A DNA stretch of 64,000 bases from the NCBI RefSeq assembly GCF_030813695.1, contig NZ_JAUSVA010000001.1:33412-97411 (forward strand), given 5' to 3'. How positions within the stretch are numbered: position 1 is the stretch's first letter; every line of letters starts with the position of its first letter. A model generated the notes under the pieces. The model was given only the letters and a program-made list of their open reading frames with translations, searched no databases and was not told where the DNA came from. Shown here one piece after another: positions 17,987 through 27,121 of this stretch. The position numbers and the translations under genes were made by a program. This stretch comes from Kitasatospora herbaricolor. Its GTDB lineage: Bacteria; Actinomycetota; Actinomycetes; Streptomycetales; Streptomycetaceae.

Positions 17987-20900
17987 ATGACGGGCCGCCG
18001 GCGGCTCCTCGATCCCTCGGCGCCACGGCGATCGGCCCCGCTCCAAGCGGCCGTCACGGTGGCCGTGCTGGCTCTGACGGCGGGCCTGCTTGCGCTCACC
18101 CCGCTACCGGCGCGAGCCGATCAGGCGGACCTGCAGGCCGCAGTCCGCGCCGGCGACGCCAAGCACGCCGGCGAAATCCTCTCCCCTCATCCGGTGGAAC
18201 AGGCGATAGCCGACGCCGTCAAGACCGGCAAAGAGGTCCCTGTCCCTTCGCTGACCGACGAGTTCAGCAGCACGGTCGCCACCCCTGAGGGCAAGCTCCG
18301 TCAGGACCGCCACCTGGACGCGCAGCGCACCAAGCGCGCGGACGGCTCCTGGACCGCTCTCGACGACACGCTCGTGTGGAGCGGTGACGGCTCGCTGGCG
18401 CCGGCTGCGGCGAGCGAGAGCCTGGTGATATCCGGCGGCGGCAGCGGCCCGCTGGCCACCATGACCACCAAGGACGGTAAGCAACTCTCCGTGGGGTCGC
18501 CGTTCTCCGGGGCGCTGCCGACCCCGACGGTCAGCGGCAACAGCGCGCTGTTCACCTCCGTCGCACCGGACACGGACCTGAAGGTGACCGCCACTGAGTT
18601 CGGCGGCTACACCACCGTCCTCATCCTCCACACCCCCGCGGCGGCCGCGAACCCGGCCGTACGAACCCTGAGCTTCCCCACCACGTCCAAGGGCCTAGAG
18701 CTTTCCGCACGCGCCGACGGAAGCCTGAAGGCCACCACCGCCAGCGAGAGCGTCTTCGCCGCACCCCCGCCCCAGATGTGGTCGGCCGGCGCACCCACCA
18801 CCGCAGCTGCGACCACCGGCGGCACGACGGCTACCAAGGGCTCCGTAGTGCAGAGCGCGTTCACGGAGCAGGACGGCCCCACCGGCGCCGAGCCCTCGCC
18901 GTCAGGTGAGCCCAGCACTGCGGACGGCCCCGGCCCAAGCGCCACGACGGCCGGCATCCCAGTCACCACGAGCGGCGACGCAGCCGGCAAGGGCGCGATC
19001 CACCTCTCCCCGAGCCCCGAACTGCTGGACGGCGAGAACACCAGCTACCCGATCTACGTCGACCCGTCCTGGTCCAACGACGCCCGAGGCAAGAGCCACC
19101 ACACCTGGGTCCAGTCCGGCTACCCGAACATCAGCTCGAACTTCGACAAGACCGGCTCCACCGGCCGCGACCGCCCCGGCGTCGGCTACCAGGGCTGGGA
19201 ACCTGTCACCGGCATCGAGCGGTCCCTGTACGAGTTCAACCTCAATGGCTACTTCAGCACCACCGCGATCAGCTACGCCAACCTGCACGTCACCCAGTCC
19301 GTTTCCGCCGACTGGTCCTGCACCACCACCTACCCGGTGAACCTCTACCGGGCAGGCGCCTTCGACAACAACACCAACTGGAACAACCACGCCAACACGC
19401 CGCTGGAGTGGGTCGACGGCAAGAACGTGCCAGGCAACGGCAACAACGCCAACTGCATGGGCGGCATCGGCGTCGACTTCAACATCACCGCCCCCATGCG
19501 CAGCGCCCTCGCCGACACCAGCAAGCCCCTGGCCTTCCTCCTCGCCGGGAACGAGGGCACCGGCGACAAGAACGGCTTCAAGCGCTTCGACTACGACGCC
19601 GTCCTGTCGACCCTGTACGACCACCCCCCGCTGACGCCGAGCGACCCGAAGGCACTGCCGACGCCCAACCGCGTCACTGGGACGGACACCGACGCCTGCT
19701 ACGACGCGCCACTGTCCGACTACGGTTGGATCACCGACACCGGAGTGCGCCTCAGCTCCGTCGTCAGCAGCTACAACCAGACCCAGCTCACCCAGTTCGT
19801 CAGCATCTGGGACAACTCCGTCCCAGGTGCCCCCGGCGTCAACAGCGGCTGGACGGGCTTCGTCCCCAGAGACACCCGGGCCACCTACACCGTCCCCCTC
19901 GGCACGCTGAAGGACGGGCACTACTACGGCTGGCAGACCCAGGGCGACGACGGCCTGCTCCGCGGCGCCGCCACCCCCGTGTGTCACTTCGCCGTCGACA
20001 CCACCCCACCCGTCGCCGCCTTCGGCACCTTCACCGACCCGGTCACACAGTTCCCGCCCTCCGGAAACGGTCAGATCACGAATCTTCGCCTGGGCGCCAC
20101 CGGGAAGATCCCCTTCGCCGCCTACGATCCCAACCCCTCCGGGCTTCTCGCCTCCGGCCTCGCCTGCGTTCGTTGGGGCTACGACCCGCAACTGGACCTG
20201 CAGAGATCCGATCAGGTCTGCGGCATCCCGCTGAGCGTCACCGAGCTCACCACGAAGCCCACGCACTGGGGGACCAACATCCTCTACGCGCAGGTCTTCG
20301 ACGAGGCCGGCAACGCCTCCCAGACCCTTTCCTACGCCTTCTACGTCCCCTGGACGGACGGGCCGGTCGCCTTCGGCGACACCACGGGTGATTCCCGCCC
20401 CGACATCCTCGTCCCCGACACCGCCGGCAACCTCATCACCCACGGCCGCGCCACCGACCCTGGGAACGCCAGTGTCCTTCCGAGCGGCACGGCGGCCGCC
20501 ATCAATCAGGCGCCCGAGCCCACCGCAGGAGGGTGGAAGGATTTCCATGTCACTCACCGCGGCTCCATGGACCCCGGATCCAGCCGTGACGACCTGTTCG
20601 TCCACCGAGACGGCGGTGACAAGCTCTACTACTTTGCGAACCCTCAGTCGGACGCCGGCCATTTCGTTCAGAGAACAGCGGTTGAGCTGAAGCGGCCGAA
20701 TTGCCAGGGAGATGCGGTCGCCTGCCCGGCCTACCGGCAGAACGAGTTGTGGCAGAACACCAGCCAGATAACCCCCATCGGAGCCCCGAGCAACGTCCGC
20801 ATCCCTGACCGTGATCCCAAGAACGCCACAGGATTCCTGGCAGTCCACGCCCACAGCCTCTGGTACTACCCAGTCGAATCTGGCAACAAGCTCCGCGCAC

Positions 20901-22402
20901 CAAATCTTGTGTCAGCCGGTGGTTGGGACGACCTCGACCTGATGATCCCAGGCAACACCCTGGCCATCGACGTCAGCGGCACCGTACCCATCGCCCCGGC
21001 GCTCTGGACTCGTACCCGCGTCACTGCCGGATCCGGCCAAGAAGGGGACATCAACCAGTACGCCCTGACGACCCAGACCCGCACCGACGAGCTGGGCGAC
21101 TACACGGTAGTTGTTGCGGTCTCTCCTACCTCTGCTTCGCTGATCCACACCGGCATCAAGACGGAGGACTACCCAACCGTCGGCGCCGATGGTGACCAAA
21201 CCGGTGACGGCATTCCCGACCTGTGGGCCCTGGACAAGGTCGGCAACTTGCACGTCTGGCCTGCGACGGCGACCAACGGCCGTGTCACCGCGCTCGGCAC
21301 CGACCACTATCGCGGCAACACCCAAGCCCCTGGCAAGCAATGGCCCCTGCACGAGAGCGGCGACGCCGTCCCCGGCACCCCCAACGCCGCCGAAACGAAC
21401 GTCGCCTTCATCAACGACCAGGTCGACGGCCGCCCGACTTCGGTTGCCACGTTCAACGGCAGCACCTCAGTCATGGCCACCGCCGCCGCCCCTGTCATCG
21501 CGAACCCCAACCAGAGCTTCACCCTCAGCACCTGGGTCAAGTCAACCGGCGCCGGTGGCGTCGTCGCCAGCCAGAGCACCGCGCACGCGGCCAGCTTCCT
21601 GCTCTACAGCGAAGGCACCGGCGGATCCTGGCGCTTCGCCCTCGCCACCGCCGACAACGACGCCTGGCCCTACGTCTACACCAGCACCAGCAACAACGCC
21701 GCCCTCGTCAAGACCGGCACCTGGACCCAGCTCACCGCCAGCTTCAACGCCGTGACCGGCGAGATGAGCCTGTACGTCAACGGCATCCTCGCCGGCAGCG
21801 CCAACCGCTCCACCGCCCCCAGCCTCACCACCAACGGCTCCTTCGTCCTTGGCCGCTACCAGTACCAGAGCAGCCTGGCACCCACCGCCCAGAACCCCAG
21901 CTTCAACGGCAGCATCAGCAACTTCGCCGTCTACAACACCGCGGTCGTCCCCGAACCCACCACCACCGCCATCCGGCACGCCTCCACCGCCGACTGCCTG
22001 GACGTCCCCAACAACGACACCAGCCAGGGCATCTCCATCACCGGCTGCAACAACAGCCCCGCCCAGAACTTCGTCGTCAACCCCGCCGACGCCACCATCA
22101 GCCTGCGCACCACCATGTGCCTGGAACTCACCAGCGGCAACACCGCCAACGGCGCCGCAGTCGGCCTCGCCACCTGCGCCCCCGGCACGGATCGGCAGGA
22201 GTGGCTCGCCCGTGCCAACGGCAGCCTCTACAACCCCGCCTCCGGCCGCTGCCTGGAACTGCCCAACAACGACACCACCCCGGGCACCCGCCTGCGCATC
22301 CTCGACTGCAACGGCACACCCGCCCAGACCTGGAGCATCCCCACCCTCAACACCCCCGCGCTCCCCGTGAACCCCTGGATCCTCCCGGCCCCGAAACCGT
22401 AG
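17987..22402 (+). CDS. Large secreted DNRLRE / FG-GAP / LamG / ricin-lectin protein
   Basis: 1471 residues from ATG 17987; the frame extends to 17912, but this ATG gives a clean signal peptide (Arg-rich n-region, hydrophobic core, PARA-DQ cleavage near 44). Parts in order: helical N-terminal region; DNRLRE-like module (about 355-555, YVDPSWSNDARGKSHHTWVQ onward); Ig/CBM-like repeats; FG-GAP-type GDTTGDSRPDILVPD (about 795) and GDQTGDGIPDLWALD (about 1067); LamG jellyroll (about 1152-1318, SFTLSTWVKS); two-lobe ricin-B lectin (about 1325-1455, LYNPASGRCLELPNND). It contains the same NPASGRCL lectin signature as the adjacent RHS toxin. Such proteins are frequent partners of streptomycete RHS genes and are likely cell-surface or delivery accessories; that role is inferred. 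Confidence 0.85.
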   Translation: MTGRRRLLDPSAPRRSAPLQAAVTVAVLALTAGLLALTPLPARADQADLQAAVRAGDAKHAGEILSPHPVEQAIADAVKTGKEVPVPSLTDEFSSTVATPEGKLRQDRHLDAQRTKRADGSWTALDDTLVWSGDGSLAPAAASESLVISGGGSGPLATMTTKDGKQLSVGSPFSGALPTPTVSGNSALFTSVAPDTDLKVTATEFGGYTTVLILHTPAAAANPAVRTLSFPTTSKGLELSARADGSLKATTASESVFAAPPPQMWSAGAPTTAAATTGGTTATKGSVVQSAFTEQDGPTGAEPSPSGEPSTADGPGPSATTAGIPVTTSGDAAGKGAIHLSPSPELLDGENTSYPIYVDPSWSNDARGKSHHTWVQSGYPNISSNFDKTGSTGRDRPGVGYQGWEPVTGIERSLYEFNLNGYFSTTAISYANLHVTQSVSADWSCTTTYPVNLYRAGAFDNNTNWNNHANTPLEWVDGKNVPGNGNNANCMGGIGVDFNITAPMRSALADTSKPLAFLLAGNEGTGDKNGFKRFDYDAVLSTLYDHPPLTPSDPKALPTPNRVTGTDTDACYDAPLSDYGWITDTGVRLSSVVSSYNQTQLTQFVSIWDNSVPGAPGVNSGWTGFVPRDTRATYTVPLGTLKDGHYYGWQTQGDDGLLRGAATPVCHFAVDTTPPVAAFGTFTDPVTQFPPSGNGQITNLRLGATGKIPFAAYDPNPSGLLASGLACVRWGYDPQLDLQRSDQVCGIPLSVTELTTKPTHWGTNILYAQVFDEAGNASQTLSYAFYVPWTDGPVAFGDTTGDSRPDILVPDTAGNLITHGRATDPGNASVLPSGTAAAINQAPEPTAGGWKDFHVTHRGSMDPGSSRDDLFVHRDGGDKLYYFANPQSDAGHFVQRTAVELKRPNCQGDAVACPAYRQNELWQNTSQITPIGAPSNVRIPDRDPKNATGFLAVHAHSLWYYPVESGNKLRAPNLVSAGGWDDLDLMIPGNTLAIDVSGTVPIAPALWTRTRVTAGSGQEGDINQYALTTQTRTDELGDYTVVVAVSPTSASLIHTGIKTEDYPTVGADGDQTGDGIPDLWALDKVGNLHVWPATATNGRVTALGTDHYRGNTQAPGKQWPLHESGDAVPGTPNAAETNVAFINDQVDGRPTSVATFNGSTSVMATAAAPVIANPNQSFTLSTWVKSTGAGGVVASQSTAHAASFLLYSEGTGGSWRFALATADNDAWPYVYTSTSNNAALVKTGTWTQLTASFNAVTGEMSLYVNGILAGSANRSTAPSLTTNGSFVLGRYQYQSSLAPTAQNPSFNGSISNFAVYNTAVVPEPTTTAIRHASTADCLDVPNNDTSQGISITGCNNSPAQNFVVNPADATISLRTTMCLELTSGNTANGAAVGLATCAPGTDRQEWLARANGSLYNPASGRCLELPNNDTTPGTRLRILDCNGTPAQTWSIPTLNTPALPVNPWILPAPKP

Positions 22403-22417
22403 TCCCGCTCACCACAG

Positions 22418-22450
22418 GGGCCCGCGGCGCACACCATGCGCCGCGGGCCC
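22418..22450 (+). terminator. Strong terminator after the LamG-protein gene
   Basis: Fourteen-base perfect arms GGGCCCGCGGCGCA (22418-22431) and TGCGCCGCGGGCCC (22437-22450) around a 5-base loop, 15 bases after the stop, followed by TCTCGCAT. Confidence 0.8.
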
Positions 22451-22633
22451 TCTCGCATCCACGGCTGAGTTGGTGTCAGGAGGGTTTGGAGGTCGTCCGA
22501 GGAGCGAGGGACACTATCCGGCCCTCCCGTCGAGGTGCCCGGTGGCGGTCGTGGCGGCGCTCCGAACACAGCGGATGTGGGCGCTTGACACACGCACCGG
22601 ACCTACAAGGCCGGCATCGGCTGCAAGAAAACG

Positions 22634-22650
22634 GATATTTCAACCATATC
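22634..22650. promoter_or_regulatory. Inverted repeat upstream of parA
   Basis: GATAT (22634-22638) and ATATC (22646-22650) are separated by TTCAACC in a locally AT-rich stretch 50 bases before the parA start. It is a candidate promoter or autoregulatory operator; the arms are short. Confidence 0.35.
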
Positions 22651-22700
22651 TAGCGTGTCTGATGCTCGGTCACACACCCAAACGTCAGTATGCTGCCGTC

Positions 22701-23855
22701 ATGGCCTCTCCATACTCCGGTGGTGACCGGGAAAAGCTGACGTCGAAGCTGCCTGCTCCCCTTCGACAAGAACTCAAGGTTCGTGCTGCCCAGCTCGGCG
22801 TCGACGTCCAGGACGCCGTCGCGGCCGGCATCACCGCCTGGCAGGCACACGACTCGGCGCTCCCCACCATCGACACGGCCGGCGCCGACTCCTTCGGCAC
22901 CTACCTGCCCGAGGGCATGTACGACGTCTTCAAGGCGGACTGCGCGGACCGCGGCGTCTCCTACATCCAGGGCCTCGCCCAGGCCGTCCGCCTCTGGCTC
23001 GACCAGAACGCCGGCACCGAAGCCACACCCCGCAACGCCCAGCCCGCCCGCCGCATCGTCGTCGCCAACCAGAAGGGCGGCGTCGGCAAAACCGCCGTCG
23101 CCGGTGGGACCGCCCAAGGGTTCGCGGAACAAGGCCTACGGGTCCTGCTCATCGACTACGACCCTCAGGGCCACCTCAGCCACCAGCTCAACATCCCCGC
23201 CTTCGACGCGGGCGAGGAGAGCCTGGTGACCCACATGCTGGAGCGCGAGAAGACCCGCAAGACCATTCGCGACCTCGCCGTCGTCATCCCCGGCGACCGC
23301 TTCGGCGGCCGGCTGCACGTCCTGCCCGCCGCCTTCGACGCCTTCCTCCTCGACGGCGGCCTCGCGATGTTCCGAGGCCCACGGCACGCCGTCTTCGAGC
23401 GCGCTCTCGCCTCCGCCGAGACCGACTACGACGTCATCGTCATCGACTCCCCGCCCAGCCTCGGCCTAGCCATGGATGCGGCCCTCTACTACGCCCGCAA
23501 GCGCACCGAGGAAGACACGGGGCGCTCAGGGGTGGTGATCCCGGTGGAGGCCGAGGACAGCTCCGCCAAGGCCTACGGGATGCTCATCCGCCAGGTCGAC
23601 GCCCTGAGCGCCGACTACGACCTCGACATCGAACTGCTCGGACTCGTCGTCAACAAGTACGACGCCCGCCGCGGATTCATCGCCACCTCCTCGCTGGAGA
23701 AATGGCAGGCCCTCGGCACCCCACCCGTCCTCGCCGTGAACAAGGACCTCCGGGAGCAGCGAGAGGCGGTGCGCGTGACGCAGCCTCTGCTGGAGTACGC
23801 GCCCGACAGCGAGCAGGCCCACACCATGCGCAAGATCGTCAAGGAGCTGTCATGA
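22701..23855 (+). CDS. parA: ParA-family partition ATPase with N-terminal extension
   Basis: 384 residues from ATG 22701. The frame is open upstream (ATG at 22662 also possible), but 22701 gives a tidy N-terminus. Residues about 10-105 hold two RHH/HTH-like segments (LPAPLRQELKVRAAQLGVDV; FKADCADRGVSYIQGLAQAV), then the ParA core: deviant Walker A KGGVGKT at 125-131 after RRIVVANQ, switch I DYDPQGHLS, Walker B VIVIDSPPSLG. Type Ia ParAs use such an N-terminal DNA-binding part to repress their own operon. Stop overlaps parB (ATGA). Predicted to segregate the replicon with ParB, binding nucleoid DNA as an ATP dimer. Confidence 0.92.
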   Translation: MASPYSGGDREKLTSKLPAPLRQELKVRAAQLGVDVQDAVAAGITAWQAHDSALPTIDTAGADSFGTYLPEGMYDVFKADCADRGVSYIQGLAQAVRLWLDQNAGTEATPRNAQPARRIVVANQKGGVGKTAVAGGTAQGFAEQGLRVLLIDYDPQGHLSHQLNIPAFDAGEESLVTHMLEREKTRKTIRDLAVVIPGDRFGGRLHVLPAAFDAFLLDGGLAMFRGPRHAVFERALASAETDYDVIVIDSPPSLGLAMDAALYYARKRTEEDTGRSGVVIPVEAEDSSAKAYGMLIRQVDALSADYDLDIELLGLVVNKYDARRGFIATSSLEKWQALGTPPVLAVNKDLREQREAVRVTQPLLEYAPDSEQAHTMRKIVKELS

Positions 23856-24904
23856 GTGCCCGGACGAAGGCGGCTCTCCTCGGCGGATCCTCCACGTTCG
23901 ACGCCGTCTCGCCGCAGGCGCCGATCAGCGCCCGCGGCCGCGCGCTCGCCGCTCTCGACGGCAAGCCGGTGGAGACCCCCGTCGGCCCCGTCACCGTGTC
24001 CAGCAGCCGGGTGCGGATCGAGCAGCTCGCCCACAACCCGTACAACCCACGCGAGACACTCACCGAGATCAAGGAGATGGCCGACAGCATCGAGGTGCAC
24101 GGCATCATCCAGCCCCTCACGGTGGTCACCCGCGATGCCTTCCTGCGGGCTCACCCAGGACAGGACGCTGCCCTGGCGGCGGCAGATTTCGTGGTCCTGG
24201 ACGGGAACCGACGCCTTGCCGGCGCCCACCTCGCCGGTCTCGACGAACTGCCCATCCACGTCGACGACGCCCAGGCGGAAACCGCCGACGACATGCTGGA
24301 GAGCGCGCTTGTCGCAGCCGTTCAGCATGTCGACATCGAGCCTCTCGACCAGGCGAAGGCACTGGAGCGGCTGGTCGTCGTTCACGGCTCACAACGACAG
24401 GTCGCCAAGCGGCTGGGTAAGTCGCACGTCTGGGTGTCCCAGCGTCTCGCCCTCCTCAACCTGACCCCTGAGCTGCAGCAGGCGGTCGAGGAGAAGGCAC
24501 TCCCCGTCGAGGTGGCCAGGACGGTCGGCCGCCTGCCCCAGGTCGAGCAAGAGCAGGCAGTTGAGCAGGCCCTTGAGCGGAGGACCCAGGCACCGAAGCG
24601 CCAGCGCAACAGGAGCCCCGAGCAACCGACCCCTCCGGCCGGGGGTGGAAACGCCGTTTCCACCCCCACTCCGCACGCTGCTCAGGCCGATCTCCCCGAG
24701 CAGCGGGAGCAGCCCGCGGCGGAGCCACGCACTGCGCCCGTACAACGAGCCGCGGACCTGTCCCGGCTCAACTGGCAGGAGGCTGAAATCGACGAACTTG
24801 CAGACGCGATCTGTGAGGCACTCAGCGTGGAGAAGACCTACAAACTGGCCGACGCCCTGGCTGACCGAGTTCTCGGTATGAGGGCAGGTTCGGACGAAGG
24901 CTGA
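23852..24904 (+). CDS. parB: ParB-family centromere-binding protein
   Basis: 350 residues; ATG 23852 overlaps the parA stop. N-terminal ParB/Sulfiredoxin-like CTPase domain with NPYNPRETLTEI, GIIQPLTVV and GNRRLAGAHLAG (the GxRR box); central HTH with QRQVAKRLGKSHVWVSQRLA; Pro/Gln-rich linker; C-terminal ~45-residue helical segment, probably for dimerisation. Oddly, a perfect 27-base palindrome lies inside its own coding sequence (24641-24667) and recurs just after the gene; these are the likely binding sites. The palindrome encodes part of the flexible linker, so it can be conserved without harming the fold. Confidence 0.9.
   Translation: MSARTKAALLGGSSTFDAVSPQAPISARGRALAALDGKPVETPVGPVTVSSSRVRIEQLAHNPYNPRETLTEIKEMADSIEVHGIIQPLTVVTRDAFLRAHPGQDAALAAADFVVLDGNRRLAGAHLAGLDELPIHVDDAQAETADDMLESALVAAVQHVDIEPLDQAKALERLVVVHGSQRQVAKRLGKSHVWVSQRLALLNLTPELQQAVEEKALPVEVARTVGRLPQVEQEQAVEQALERRTQAPKRQRNRSPEQPTPPAGGGNAVSTPTPHAAQADLPEQREQPAAEPRTAPVQRAADLSRLNWQEAEIDELADAICEALSVEKTYKLADALADRVLGMRAGSDEG
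24641..24667. promoter_or_regulatory. Candidate parS site 1, inside parB
   Basis: Perfect palindrome with 13-base arms GGGGGTGGAAACG and CGTTTCCACCCCC around a single C. It shares a 23-base core with the site at 24968-25004. It differs from the chromosomal actinobacterial parS (GTTTCACGTGAAAC), as expected for a plasmid-specific system. Confidence 0.6.
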
Positions 24905-24967
24905 GGCCTGTGGCCACTTCTATGCACAGGGGCTTCGGCCGAGCCCGCGCCTCTCTGCATCGGATTC

Positions 24968-25004
24968 GGCCGGTGGGTGGAAACGCCGTTTCCACCCACC
25001 GGCC
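24968..25004. promoter_or_regulatory. Candidate parS site 2, downstream of parB
   Basis: Perfect 37-base palindrome: 18-base arms (left arm ends GGGTGGAAACG, right arm starts CGTTTCCACCC) around a central C, 64 bases after the parB stop. The common core with site 1 is 23 bases long. It could double as the parB terminator, but the shared core sequence argues for protein binding. Confidence 0.65.
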
Positions 25005-25203
25005 GGACGTCGCGAGGTTGGCGAAGGCGCCGTGACGGCGGCTATCTGTGCTCGCTCCCTGCCATGTCTCCCTCGGGACGTTGGCCGCTTCACCTTCCCC
25101 ATGAGTGACGGGCGATAACGGCTCCGCAACTCCCCCACCAGCCCGTCACTCCTGCTGGGAACCTGTGCTGCGCCACACCAGCCCGCAACAGAGGACTCCG
25201 CCC

Positions 25204-25920
25204 ATGAGCAGCCCCGACCCGCAGCATCCAGACGGCCCGGACCGGCTGCCCCCCATGCCCCTCGACCTCACCAAGCCGACCTCCGCGCCCGCCGACGGCG
25301 CGGCCGCGAAGGCGGCACCCCCGGGATGGCCGCCGGCGGATCAGCCGGCATTCCCGCGCGTCGGACGAGGGTGCACCTGCGCACCGACGACTCCCCAAGC
25401 GGTACAGCCGGCCGGCGCTACGCAGAGCGCGCCGAAGGCGTCGCGCCTCAGCCCCGTCGCAGCGGCGATCCTCGGCGTGGTCGCCACCGTCATCGTCCTT
25501 GCGATCAGCGGATCGTTCAGCGACGACAGCGTCACCACCCCGAGCTCCGCGCCCTCGCCCGTCAGGAGCAGCAAGGCACCGGCCCTCGCCGCCACCCCGC
25601 CGAAGACCCCTACCCCCAGCACCACCGCCAGCAGCAGCACCATCGACGCGAAGGTCGCCAAGGCCGCCGCCGAAGGCCTCTACGCGTCCAACGTCGGCCG
25701 GCAAGCACCCAGCCTCCAGGGCGTCCCACCGGCGGACCTCGCCGACGAGGGTTACAGCATCTGCAAGCTGCTGCGCTCCGGCCAGTCCGTGAAGGATGTC
25801 GTCGCCCGGGTACGTCTCGGCTTCGAACCGGCTGAAGCAGGTGCGATGGTCGGCGCCGCCCCGGTGCTGTGCCCCGAGCAGACCGACAAGGTCGCGGCCA
25901 GCGTCGTCACGCTCGGCTGA
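25204..25920 (+). CDS. Membrane-anchored DUF732-like protein (238 aa)
   Basis: ATG 25204 has AGAGGA upstream. Pro-rich cytoplasmic N-terminus with a CTCAP motif, one membrane helix (about 84-102, SPVAAAILGVVATVIVLAIS), a Ser/Thr/Pro linker, then an external domain with GYSICKLLRSGQSVKDVVAR and a second Cys in VLCPEQ, the two-cysteine layout of DUF732 (actinobacterial secreted domain). Role unknown. Stands alone between parB and the next small gene. Confidence 0.7.
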   Translation: MSSPDPQHPDGPDRLPPMPLDLTKPTSAPADGAAAKAAPPGWPPADQPAFPRVGRGCTCAPTTPQAVQPAGATQSAPKASRLSPVAAAILGVVATVIVLAISGSFSDDSVTTPSSAPSPVRSSKAPALAATPPKTPTPSTTASSSTIDAKVAKAAAEGLYASNVGRQAPSLQGVPPADLADEGYSICKLLRSGQSVKDVVARVRLGFEPAEAGAMVGAAPVLCPEQTDKVAASVVTLG

Positions 25921-25971
25921 CCGCGCCCTCAGGTTCTGTCCGACGGATCATGACGTCGTAGGCTGCAGCGC

Positions 25972-26316
25972 ATGCACAGCACGCTGACTGAGCACGCCCG
26001 GTGTCTTTACGGAGATGAGTACCGTCCGACACCGGCGTGCGGTCGAGGGCACGACGAGCACTACTTCATCGAAGAGCTGACCTTCGCCGATGCGGATGCG
26101 ATTCTCTCGATGCTGCGGGAGCTCTGCCCGAACGTGGTCGACGGCTGGCTGCCTGTGCGGATTCGCAACCTCGCCTATCGGCTTGTGCTTCTGCAGAAGC
26201 CGGACCAGCCAGCTCTTCTGCGGGAGGCCGCGCAGAATCTGTGGCTACACGGTCCGGACTGGGACGACATCGCGACGGAACTCACGCGGCAAGCCGAAAA
26301 GCTGGAAGCCCGCTGA
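25972..26316 (+). CDS. Hypothetical protein, 114 aa
   Basis: ATG 25972. A soluble, acidic, helical protein with a Cys/His-containing start (HARCLYGDEYRPTPACGRGH) and a region LWLHGPDWDDIATELTRQAE at the end. Codon use is typical of the neighbourhood. The N-terminal CxnC and HxxH residues could bind metal, but no family is recognised. No close neighbour on either side, so it is probably monocistronic. Confidence 0.6.
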   Translation: MHSTLTEHARCLYGDEYRPTPACGRGHDEHYFIEELTFADADAILSMLRELCPNVVDGWLPVRIRNLAYRLVLLQKPDQPALLREAAQNLWLHGPDWDDIATELTRQAEKLEAR

Positions 26317-26902
26317 CGGACCGGGCCGTCAGGCCTTGAGCCACAAGCGGATTGAGGCCGGGATCCGTCACGCCGTTTCGCTTGAGCAAACTGCCGAAGG
26401 AAGCCATCGAGAAGGTCCCCAGCCTCGGGGCTGAGACGATCGGCCTCGTGGGCGGGTAGCCGTTCAGCTTGGCGATCCGGCAAGGCACGCTCTCTCGAAG
26501 CCCAGTTCGCCGAGCGGAGCTTCGCAGCCGGCGGACCGGAGCTTAGTGGGCGCGCGCCGGCTGGCTGTACCACCGGCGGCAACACGCCATCTCTCGGTGG
26601 TGTTGCCGCGTGCGGGGGAAGGTGGCTTCGCAGGTAGCGCCGTCGGCCGGCCCGTGCGGCTCGGCCGGACGGGGTATGCCCGTGTCCCGGGGATGGGTGG
26701 GTGAGCGATTTCGTGGGCGAGGTCAGTGCCCGGATGTTCGATTCACTGGCGTATGTGGGGTGCCGGGAATGCGGGGTGGCTGGTTCATATCCGCTGGTGG
26801 CCGGGGGTGTCGGGGAGGGGGCCGGTTGTGTCGGAGGCCGCTGATACACCAGGTTCCGGGACGGTCCGCGCACGGTGGACCGCCGGTGGGGAGGGGATTT
26901 CC
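26317..26902. other. Intergenic region with a hairpin and one doubtful small frame
   Basis: Hairpin arms CGGCAACAC (26577-26585) and GTGTTGCCG (26600-26608) could terminate transcription from the left. A 47-residue frame from GTG 26701 to 26844 contains LAYVGCRECGVAG and has GGGGA upstream, but ends in a Gly-rich tail; it may be a tiny zinc peptide or chance. The rest holds nothing I can support. Confidence 0.3.
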
Positions 26903-27121
26903 ATGGCTGGTGTACCCGAGGGCTTTCACCGAGTCCGGTCGCACATCCGGCGCAATCCGCGCCCGAGCCCGAAGAAGACCAGCGGCTGGGTGATCGTCGG
27001 CGCGGTGGCGGCCGTCTGGCTGTGGGGGCAGGTCTTCGGCTTCTCCGACGCGAGCACCGCGGCGCCGACGGCGCCGGCCCCCTCGGTGTCGGCCCCCGCC
27101 GCAGCACCCGCTGCGCCGTGA
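26903..27121 (+). CDS. Small single-pass membrane protein (72 aa)
   Basis: ATG 26903 has GGGGAGGGG just upstream. A basic N-terminus (HRVRSHIRRNPRPSPKK) precedes one membrane helix (about 26-42, SGWVIVGAVAAVWLWGQVF), and an Ala/Pro/Thr-rich tail follows. The stop overlaps the start of the nuclease gene (GTGA, 27118-27121), so the two proteins are made together. Probably a membrane partner of the nuclease; no family recognised. Confidence 0.6.
   Translation: MAGVPEGFHRVRSHIRRNPRPSPKKTSGWVIVGAVAAVWLWGQVFGFSDASTAAPTAPAPSVSAPAAAPAAP

Noticed and set aside
24641..25004. Chromosomal parS (GTTTCACGTGAAAC)
   Set aside because: The palindromes here have a different core, so they are at most plasmid-specific sites.
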